Below are positions 53,277 to 59,516 of a stretch of 59,516 bases of DNA, in pieces (the first letter of the stretch is position 1; the number at the start of each line of letters is the position of its first letter). Origin of the DNA: Actinomycetes bacterium (lineage in GTDB: Bacteria > Actinomycetota > Acidimicrobiia > Acidimicrobiales > RAAP-2); the NCBI GenBank assembly GCA_021806045.1, contig JAJZDI010000019.1:5262-64777 (forward strand). Reading direction: 5' to 3'. The notes beneath the pieces are model-generated. The model was given only the letters and a program-made list of their open reading frames with translations. It made no database searches and was not told the DNA's origin. A program made the position numbers and the translations under genes.

Positions 53277-55136
53277 GTGGACGTGGACGACCGGGACGAC
53301 CGGCAACAGGTTGAGCGAACCGGGGGCGCTGCCGGGGGCCACGGCGGCCCTGGCATCCAGGGCGGCTCGCGCCGGGTGCGGATCCTGGGGGCCGAGGTGG
53401 CTGGCGAGGCGACCGCGGTGGTACCCGCCGTCCGCCGTGACGACGAGACCGGACTTCCCCGCTCGGTCGTGCCCGTTGACACGGATGAACCGGACGTCGC
53501 CGTGCTGCCCCCCGCGGGGACGGCGGCCGGCCGGGACGTGGAGGAGCCGATCCACCCCGGGGAGACGGCCCTGCCGCACTGGACGGAGCCGCCCACGGGC
53601 ACCGTGCCCGCCGTGCTGGCCAGGGATGACCGTGAGGGGCCTGAGGTCGTGGCTCCCACCTGGCGTGAGGAACGCTCCGACTGGCGAGCGCACGACGAGG
53701 AGTTCGACGCCGCGCTCTTCAGCGACGAGTCTGCTCCGGTCGGATCGCTCGACGAGACCGAGGCCCCGGACCTCGAACGGCGCCCCTGGGAGTTCGAGCT
53801 GGACGAGCCGGCCCTCGGCGCTGACGGCGCCGAGTTCGACGTCACCGGGGACGTGCCCGTGGTGCCGTCGCTGCCCGAGCGGCCCACCGGGGAGGGGAGC
53901 CTTCCCGACGGGATGCCGGCGTCCGACGAGCCTGCCGGACGCCACGAACTGGCGGACGGCCCGCTCGACGGGGGCGAGGACGGTACCGGCCAGCCCGTGC
54001 CCGAGGCCCCCGTGACCGTCCGGCGAGGCTCGGGTCGGCGGGTCCGGGCCCGGCGACCGGAGGGTGCGGTCCGACCAGGCGCCCCGCCGCTCGCCGCCAC
54101 GCCGCCGGGTGCGGCGGTGACCGAGGTGCCCGGTGTCGGCGTGGGCCGTGGCGGCGTGGCCGATCTGGCGACGGCCGACGCCCGACCGTCGCGTGGCGGG
54201 CGGGGCCGGCGGGGGCCGGGTCGGGGAACTCGGACCGGGGGGCAGAGCGATGGGCCCGCGACCGGTGGTCCCCCGGCAGGGACCGCGTCCCGGCCCACTG
54301 AACGCAAGGCGGCCGGCACCGATGCGGGCATCGGCCTGCGGATCGCCACCGGCGTGGGAGTGGCCGTGGTGGCACTCGTGCTGTTCGGTCTGGGCCCGGT
54401 CGCCTCGCTGCTACTCGTCCTCGTCGTCGTGACCTTCGCCGCCGGCGAGGTCTTCGGCGCCCTCCGCCGGGCCGGGTACCACCCGGCGACACTGCTCGGC
54501 CTGGTCGGGACCATCTCGCTCATCGTGGCCGGGTACGCCCGCGGCGTCGGGGCGTTGCCCCTGGTGATGGTGCTCATCTCCATGTTCTCGATGCTCTGGT
54601 ACCTGTTCGGTATCGAGCGCGGCCGTCCGGTGGCGGGCGTGGCGGCCACCCTGCTGGCCACCGGCTGGGTCGGGCTGCTCGGGTCGTTCGCCGGCGTGCT
54701 CCTTTCGCCGTCGACCTTCCCGGACCGTCACGGGATCGCCTTCCTGCTCGGCGCCATCGTGGCCACCGTGGGCAACGACGTTGGTGGCCTGGTGGGCGGC
54801 GGGTTCTTCGGCCGCCATCCGCTGGCGCCGTCGATCAGCCCCAACAAGACCTGGGAGGGACTGGTGGGGGGCGTCGTGCTCTCCGTCGTCCTGTCGGCGG
54901 TCATCACGGGCAGCATCCACCCGTGGACGCCGTCCAAGGCGGCCCTCCTCGGCGTGGTGGTGGCGGTGGTCGCCCCCATCGGCGATCTGTGCGAGTCGCT
55001 CCTCAAACGCGACCTGGGGCTGAAGGACATGGGCACCCTCCTTCCCGGCCACGGCGGCGTGCTCGACCGGATCGATGCCATGCTGTTCGTGCTCCCCGCC
55101 ACCTATTACGTGGTCCGCGCCCTGAATCTCGGGTGA
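53277..55136 (+). CDS. cdsA: Phosphatidate cytidylyltransferase with long disordered N-terminal extension
   Basis: A 619-residue protein. Residues 1-345 have no recognisable fold: acidic and Pro-rich to about 240 (EEFDAALFSDE, LERRPWEFELDE), then basic and Gly/Arg-rich. Residues about 350-619 are the usual CdsA membrane domain with about seven helices and the signature SLLKRDLGLKDMGTLLPGHGG (about 575-595), including the catalytic Lys-Asp and His. It makes CDP-diacylglycerol from phosphatidate and CTP. The GTG start has GAGGGA upstream. Standard CdsA is about 270-300 residues, so the extension is an add-on. Confidence 0.93.
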   Translation: MDVDDRDDRQQVERTGGAAGGHGGPGIQGGSRRVRILGAEVAGEATAVVPAVRRDDETGLPRSVVPVDTDEPDVAVLPPAGTAAGRDVEEPIHPGETALPHWTEPPTGTVPAVLARDDREGPEVVAPTWREERSDWRAHDEEFDAALFSDESAPVGSLDETEAPDLERRPWEFELDEPALGADGAEFDVTGDVPVVPSLPERPTGEGSLPDGMPASDEPAGRHELADGPLDGGEDGTGQPVPEAPVTVRRGSGRRVRARRPEGAVRPGAPPLAATPPGAAVTEVPGVGVGRGGVADLATADARPSRGGRGRRGPGRGTRTGGQSDGPATGGPPAGTASRPTERKAAGTDAGIGLRIATGVGVAVVALVLFGLGPVASLLLVLVVVTFAAGEVFGALRRAGYHPATLLGLVGTISLIVAGYARGVGALPLVMVLISMFSMLWYLFGIERGRPVAGVAATLLATGWVGLLGSFAGVLLSPSTFPDRHGIAFLLGAIVATVGNDVGGLVGGGFFGRHPLAPSISPNKTWEGLVGGVVLSVVLSAVITGSIHPWTPSKAALLGVVVAVVAPIGDLCESLLKRDLGLKDMGTLLPGHGGVLDRIDAMLFVLPATYYVVRALNLG

Positions 55137-55156
55137 GGATCGGGCAGGCTGGGGGG

Positions 55157-56332
55157 ATGGCATCCCTGACCAGCGTCGGCATCCTGGGCTCGACCGGGTC
55201 GATCGGCACCCAGGCCCTCGACGTCGTCGCCTCGTGCCCCGACCGGTTCTCGGTGGTGGCCCTGGGTGCCCACCGATCGGTGGAGCTGCTCGTCGACCAG
55301 GCCCGCCGCTTCCGCCCCGCGGTGGTCGCCGTCGGAGACGCCACCGTCGCCCGCGAGGTGGCCTCGCTCCTGCCGGCCGGGACCGAATTGCTGGTGGGGG
55401 ACGAGGGGATGGCCGTCGCTGCCGGCATGGCCGAGGTGTGCGTGAACGGCGTCGTCGGCTTCGCCGGGCTGGCGGTGACGGTGGCGGCGCTGTCCGCCGG
55501 GCGGCGCCTGGCGCTGGCCAACAAGGAGTCGATCATCGCCGGTGCCCCGGTGGTGGCTGAGGCGAGGGCAACCCCGGGCGCGGAGATCGTCCCCGTCGAC
55601 TCGGAACACGGTGCCGTCCATCAGTGCCTGCGGGCCGGGGAGCGGAACGAGGTGGCCCGGCTCCTACTCACCGCGTCCGGCGGGCCGTTCCGGGGGCGCA
55701 GCGCGCCGGAGCTGGCGGCGGTGCGGGTCGACGAGGCCCTGGCCCATCCGACCTGGTCGATGGGTCCCAAGATCACGGTGGACTCGTCGACGCTCATGAA
55801 CAAGGGTCTCGAGGTGATCGAGGCCCATGAGCTCTTCGGCATCCCCTACGACCGCATCGACGTCGTCGTCCACCCCCAGTCGATCGTCCACTCGATGGTG
55901 GAGTTCACCGACGGTTCCACCGTGGCGCAGCTGTCCCGCCCGGACATGCGCCTGCCCATCGGCTACGCGCTCGGCTACCCGGCCCGCCTCCCGGTTCCCT
56001 ACGGGACCCTCGACTGGGCCACCGTGCCCCACCTCGACTTCGAGCCTCCCGACCGGACCACGTTCCGCTGCCTGGACCTGGCCTATGCGGCCGGGCGTGC
56101 GGGCGACCTGGCGCCGGCATGGCTGAACGCGGCCAACGAGGTGGCCGTGGCCGCGTTCCTCGACAAGCGTCTGAACTGGGGATCGATCGCCGAGGTGGTC
56201 GAAGGCACGATGGAGCGCTATCCGGCAGGAGCGGCCGGCACCCGGCGGACCATGGCCGACGTGCTCGACGCCGACGCCCGGGCGCGGGCAGCGGCCTCGG
56301 CGTTGGTGGCGGCCCGGGAGGGCGGCGGGTGA
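55157..56332 (+). CDS. dxr: 1-deoxy-D-xylulose 5-phosphate reductoisomerase
   Basis: A 391-residue MEP-pathway enzyme converting DXP to MEP with NADPH. It has the nucleotide motif GILGSTGSIGTQ, LANKESIIAG, the metal ligands in PVDSEHGAVHQC, WSMGPKITVDSSTLMNKGLE and LNAANEVAVAAFL. ATG 55157 follows AGGCTGGGGGG. The stop overlaps rseP by 4 bases. With ispG two genes on, this cluster supplies isoprenoid precursors. Dxr is the fosmidomycin target. Confidence 0.97.
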   Translation: MASLTSVGILGSTGSIGTQALDVVASCPDRFSVVALGAHRSVELLVDQARRFRPAVVAVGDATVAREVASLLPAGTELLVGDEGMAVAAGMAEVCVNGVVGFAGLAVTVAALSAGRRLALANKESIIAGAPVVAEARATPGAEIVPVDSEHGAVHQCLRAGERNEVARLLLTASGGPFRGRSAPELAAVRVDEALAHPTWSMGPKITVDSSTLMNKGLEVIEAHELFGIPYDRIDVVVHPQSIVHSMVEFTDGSTVAQLSRPDMRLPIGYALGYPARLPVPYGTLDWATVPHLDFEPPDRTTFRCLDLAYAAGRAGDLAPAWLNAANEVAVAAFLDKRLNWGSIAEVVEGTMERYPAGAAGTRRTMADVLDADARARAAASALVAAREGGG

Positions 56333-57636
56333 GCGAGAGCGCCGAGTACGACCTGACTGGACCGGGGGAGCGTCCCGATCCCGACCACCGTTCGCCGGCA
56401 CGGGCGCTCGCCCAGCTCGTGGCGGTGGTGGTGGCCGCGTCGGCCGTGCTCGTCCTTCTCGGAGCGGGGGACGTGCTCGTCTTCGCCGCCTTCGTGGTGG
56501 CGATGGTGATGCTCCACGAGCTGGGCCACCTGCTGGCGGCCAAGCGGGGGGGCATGAAGGTGACCGAGTACTTCCTCGGGTTCGGGCCCCGGCTGTGGTC
56601 GGTCCGGCGGGGCGAGACCGAGTACGGGGTAAAGGCGTTCCCCCTGGGGGGCTACGTGAAGATCCCGGGCATGACCATGCTGGAGGAGGTCGACCCGGCC
56701 GACGAGCCCCGCAGCTACCGCAGCCGGCCCTTCGGCTCCCGCCTGCTGGTGGCGGTGGCCGGGTCGGCGGTGCACATGATCATCGCCTTCGTCCTGCTGG
56801 TGGTGGTGTTCGTCGCCATCGGCACACCGAGGACCGACCAGCTGGAGGTGCAGGGCTACGTGTCCGCCCCCGGTGTCACGAACCCGGCCCGAGCGGCCGG
56901 CCTGCAGCCCGGGGACGTGATCGTCTCGATCGACGGCCGAGCCGTCCACGGCGACATCGCGGCGCTCTCGTCGATCATCCACGCCCATGTGGGCACGCCC
57001 GTGGTCATGGTGGTGGACCGGGGAGGGCGGCGCTTGACGGTCGACGCCACGCCCGTCCCCGCCCGCACCTTGGGTGAGCAGGTGACCGGAGCAGGCGCCA
57101 ACCAGAACGACGGCGCCATCGGCGTGCTGCTCGGGTCCCCGCTTGCCACCACGGGACCGCTCACCGCCTTCGGGCACGCGGCCACCGAGCTCGGATCGGT
57201 CACCGCGGCGTCGGTGGCCGGAGTGGGCCACCTGTTCTCGCCCTCGGCCATGGTCTCCCGGTTCGACCAGGTGGTCTCGGCCAAGGCGGCGAACACGGCC
57301 GCCGCGAACGGGACGAGGGTGCAGTCGATCGTGGGCGTGGTCCAGACGGGAGGCCAGGCCGTCCACGCCGGCATCTACCCGGTCCTCGCCATCCTGATCA
57401 CCATCAATGTCTTCTTCGCCGTCTTCAACATGCTCCCGCTGCTCCCGTTCGACGGCGGGCACGTGGCCATCGCCGTCTACGAGCGGATCCGCTCCCGTCG
57501 GGGCCGGCCCGCGTACCACGCCGACGTCGGGAAGATGGTGCCCTTCACCGTGGCCGTGATCGGGTTCGTGGCCGTCCTCTTCGTGACGTCGCTCGCCGTC
57601 GACCTCGCCCACCCGCTTCCCAACCCGTTCGGATGA
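56329..57636 (+). CDS. rseP: RseP-type site-2 intramembrane zinc metalloprotease
   Basis: A 435-residue membrane protease. TM1 is at about 24-60 and holds the zinc motif HELGH (about 64-68). A periplasmic PDZ domain follows (about 175-250, NPARAAGLQPGDVIVSIDGRAV), with further helices and the second active-site motif in NMLPLLPFDGGH (about 365-376). It cleaves membrane-spanning anti-sigma factors or signal peptides. GTG 56329 overlaps the dxr stop (GTGA). The dxr-rseP-ispG order is common in Actinobacteria, where the family member is also called Rip1. Confidence 0.94.
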   Translation: MSESAEYDLTGPGERPDPDHRSPARALAQLVAVVVAASAVLVLLGAGDVLVFAAFVVAMVMLHELGHLLAAKRGGMKVTEYFLGFGPRLWSVRRGETEYGVKAFPLGGYVKIPGMTMLEEVDPADEPRSYRSRPFGSRLLVAVAGSAVHMIIAFVLLVVVFVAIGTPRTDQLEVQGYVSAPGVTNPARAAGLQPGDVIVSIDGRAVHGDIAALSSIIHAHVGTPVVMVVDRGGRRLTVDATPVPARTLGEQVTGAGANQNDGAIGVLLGSPLATTGPLTAFGHAATELGSVTAASVAGVGHLFSPSAMVSRFDQVVSAKAANTAAANGTRVQSIVGVVQTGGQAVHAGIYPVLAILITINVFFAVFNMLPLLPFDGGHVAIAVYERIRSRRGRPAYHADVGKMVPFTVAVIGFVAVLFVTSLAVDLAHPLPNPFG

Positions 57637-57733
57637 CGTCACCGCCGGCGGTCCTACCGAGGCGGCCGACGGCCCTGGTGCCGGTCCCGGTCCGGGGGTC
57701 GGGAACCGAGGCCGGGGCGGAGGTGACGGCGCC

Positions 57734-57739
57734 TACGAT
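57734..57739 (+). promoter_or_regulatory. -10 box of ispG (leaderless)
   Basis: TACGAT ends exactly six bases before ATG 57746, in the 109-base gap after rseP. Confidence 0.55.
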
Positions 57740-57745
57740 GGAGCC

Positions 57746-59008
57746 ATGGCCCGAGCCCACGAACTGACCGCGGCGCGCCGGCCGACCCGCCAGATCCGGG
57801 TGGGCTCGGTCCCGATCGGCGGCGGCGCACCGGTGTCCGTCCAGTCCATGACCACCACGAAGACGGCGGACGTCGACGCAACGCTGGCGCAGATCTACGC
57901 GCTCGCTGCCGCCGGCGCCGACATCGTGCGGTGCACGTGCAACGAGGAGGCGGCGGCCGAAGGACTGGCCCGCATCATCCCCCGCTCGCCGGTGCCAATC
58001 GTGGCCGACGTGCACTTCCACCACGAGATGGCCCTGGCCGCCCTCGACGCCGGGGTGCACGGGCTGCGCCTCAATCCCGGCAACCTGCGCAAGCCGGAGG
58101 AGATCAAGCAGGTGGCGGCCGAGGCGAAGGACCGCGGCGTCCCCATCCGGATCGGGGTCAACGCCGGTTCGCTCCACCCGGACCTCTACAAGCGGTTCGG
58201 TGGCGCCACCCCCGAGGCCCTGGTGGAGTCGGCGCGCATGGAGCTCGCCTACTTCGCCGAGGTGGGCTTCAATGACGTGAAGATCTCGGTCAAGGCGTCG
58301 TCCGTTCCGCTCATGATCGCCGCCTACCGCCTGGCCTCCGAGACCTTCGACCACCCGCTCCACCTGGGGGTCACCGAGGCGGGCCCGCCCCCCGCCGGGC
58401 TCATCAAGGGAACGGCGGGCATCGCCACCCTCCTGGCCGAGGGCATCGGCGACACCATCCGGTACTCGCTCACCGCCGATCCGGTGGAGGAGGCCCGGGC
58501 CGGTCGCCAGCTCCTCGAGGCCCTCGGGCTGCGCGAGCGCAAGGGGCTCGACCTGATCGCCTGCCCCAGCTGCGGGCGGGCCGAGATCGACGTCATCGAC
58601 GTCGCCGCCCGTGCCCAGGCGGCCCTGGAGGAGCGCAACCTCCCCATCCAGGTGGCGGTGATGGGCTGCGTCGTGAACGGTCCGGGCGAGGCCCGCGAGG
58701 CCGACCTCGGGATCGCGGCCGGCCGCCACCGCGGCCACCTGTTCATCCGGGGCAAGATCGTCCGGGTCGTGCCCGAGGCCGACATGGTCGACGAGCTGGT
58801 GGCCGAAGCCGAGCGGCTGGTGGCCGAAGGCGTCGAGGCCCGCCTGGCCGCGGCCGACGCCGACGCGGAGGCCGAGGCGGCGGCCGACCGGGCCGACCTC
58901 CTCCAGGCCAAGGGGACGGACGCCAACGCGTCCGAGGTCACTGTGGCCCGCATCCGTCGGAAGTTCGGTGAAGGCCTGGGCGGGGCGGGGGAGGGCGACG
59001 GCCACTGA
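57746..59008 (+). CDS. ispG: 4-hydroxy-3-methylbut-2-enyl diphosphate synthase
   Basis: A 420-residue iron-sulfur enzyme of the MEP pathway that makes HMBPP from MEcPP. The TIM-barrel part starts RQIRVGSVPIGGGAPVSVQSMTT and has DIVRCTCNEE and VADVHFHHEMA. The 4Fe-4S ligands are Cys in IACPSCGR (about 272 and 275) and MGCVVNGPGEA (about 307). An Ala/Glu-rich tail of about 50 residues ends the protein. It has its own leaderless-type promoter. Confidence 0.97.
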   Translation: MARAHELTAARRPTRQIRVGSVPIGGGAPVSVQSMTTTKTADVDATLAQIYALAAAGADIVRCTCNEEAAAEGLARIIPRSPVPIVADVHFHHEMALAALDAGVHGLRLNPGNLRKPEEIKQVAAEAKDRGVPIRIGVNAGSLHPDLYKRFGGATPEALVESARMELAYFAEVGFNDVKISVKASSVPLMIAAYRLASETFDHPLHLGVTEAGPPPAGLIKGTAGIATLLAEGIGDTIRYSLTADPVEEARAGRQLLEALGLRERKGLDLIACPSCGRAEIDVIDVAARAQAALEERNLPIQVAVMGCVVNGPGEAREADLGIAAGRHRGHLFIRGKIVRVVPEADMVDELVAEAERLVAEGVEARLAAADADAEAEAAADRADLLQAKGTDANASEVTVARIRRKFGEGLGGAGEGDGH

Positions 59009-59037
59009 GGGCGGTCCTCCGGCCGGACGGCGCTGGG

Positions 59038-59043
59038 TAGGAT
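59038..59043 (+). promoter_or_regulatory. -10 box of proS (leaderless)
   Basis: TAGGAT ends exactly six bases before ATG 59050. This is identical in sequence and spacing to the obgE element. Confidence 0.55.
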
Positions 59044-59049
59044 CCAGCG

Positions 59050-59516
59050 ATGCGCATGTCCCGGTTGCTGCTCCGTACCCTCCGCGAGGCGCCCGCGGAC
59101 GCCGAGGTGGCCAGTCACCGGCTCCTGGTCCGGGCCGGGTACATCCGGCGCCTGGCCTCGGGCGTGTACACGTTCCTCCCCCTCGGCCTGCGGGTCCTCC
59201 ACCGGATCGAGGCGATCATCCGGGAGGAGCTCGACTCGGCCGGCTGCCAGGAGGTGCTCCTCCCCGCCCTCCACCCCCTCGAACTGTGGGAGGAGAGCGG
59301 GCGCGCCGCCCTGTTCGGGAGCGACGCCCTGCCCGCTCTCATGGTGGACGGGCGTGGCGGCCGGTTCGTGCTGGGCCCGACCCACGAGGAGGTGGTGACG
59401 GCGACGGTGGCGGCCGAGGTGGACTCCTACCGGCAGCTGCCCCAGACCGTGTACCAGATCCAGGTGAAGTTCCGCGACGAGGCCCGGCCGAGGTTCGGGC
59501 TGCTCCGGACCCGGGA
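59050..59516 (+). CDS. proS: Prolyl-tRNA synthetase (3' truncated by the window)
   Basis: The first 155 residues are visible. They begin [20 protein letters not shown], with [24 protein letters not shown] (class II motif 1 region), [21 protein letters not shown] and [14 protein letters not shown] (motif 2), all typical of the bacterial ProS that carries an editing domain later in the chain. The frame is open to the window edge. The start is ATG 59050, fixed by the -10 box; ATG 59056 is possible. The gene order ispG-proS is common. Confidence 0.95.
   Translation, partial: MRMSRLLLRTLREAPADAEVASHRLLVRAGYIRRLASGVYTFLPLGLRVLHRIEAIIREELDSAGCQEVLLPALHPLELWEESGRAALFGSDALPALMVDGRGGRFVLGPTHEEVVTATVAAEVDSYRQLPQTVYQIQVKFRDEARPRFGLLRTR

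Overview
The window is GC-rich bacterial chromosome, densely coded on both strands. It reads as Actinomycetota, most likely an uncultured relative of Acidimicrobiia. That placement is inferred from several features: an mtrA-mtrB-lpqB-type block, a WhiG/FliA-type sigma gene beside xerC and rpsB, an F420-type LLM oxidoreductase, class II DAHP synthase, the run tig-clpP-clpX-folC-ndk-mreBCD-mrdA-(radical SAM)-rne-rplU-rpmA-obgE-proBA-nadD-rsfS, and repeats of the GYWLVASDGGVFSFGDA type. There are no transposases, phage genes, CRISPR arrays or rRNA genes. The only tRNA is tRNA-Pro(UGG).

Layout. 0-12 kb is accessory and signalling: the tail of an unknown gene, a two-propeller exported protein with a metallo-beta-lactamase-fold hydrolase, two large GGDEF-EAL proteins (c-di-GMP turnover), an SPFH/zinc-ribbon operon, tRNA-Pro and a Ppx/GppA phosphatase. 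12-18 kb is proteostasis and folate: glutathione peroxidase, trigger factor, one ClpP, ClpX, FolC and Ndk. 18-28.6 kb is the elongasome (MreB, MreC, MreD, PBP2; no rodA), a radical SAM pair, RNase E/G and ribosomal proteins L21 and L27. 28.6-31 kb holds a candidate structured RNA, a tyrosine-phosphatase-like gene and a glycine-rich surface protein. 31-43.4 kb is obgE-proB-proA with an AAA+ ATPase/VWA/histidine-phosphatase block coupled to it, a repeat-bearing wall-hydrolase-like protein, divergent aroG and LLM genes, then nadD-(TM protein)-rsfS. 43.4-48 kb, minus strand, holds an MtrAB-type two-component system with a short GerMN lipoprotein, and an orphan Tat/lipoprotein solute-binding protein. 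48-59.5 kb runs xerC-sigma-rpsB-tsf-pyrH-frr-cdsA-dxr-rseP-ispG-proS: translation, UMP, phospholipid and MEP isoprenoid synthesis.

Expression. Many neighbours overlap by 4 bases (ATGA or GTGA), implying translational coupling. Fifteen genes lack a convincing Shine-Dalgarno sequence or carry a TANNNT hexamer just before the start, eight of them exactly six bases before it. This is the geometry of a -10 box driving a leaderless mRNA. The most striking unexplained element is the stretch at 28.63-28.87 kb. It has several perfectly paired helices, a GNRA-type loop, a possible pseudoknot and a terminator-like 3' hairpin, and I could not assign it to any RNA family I know.
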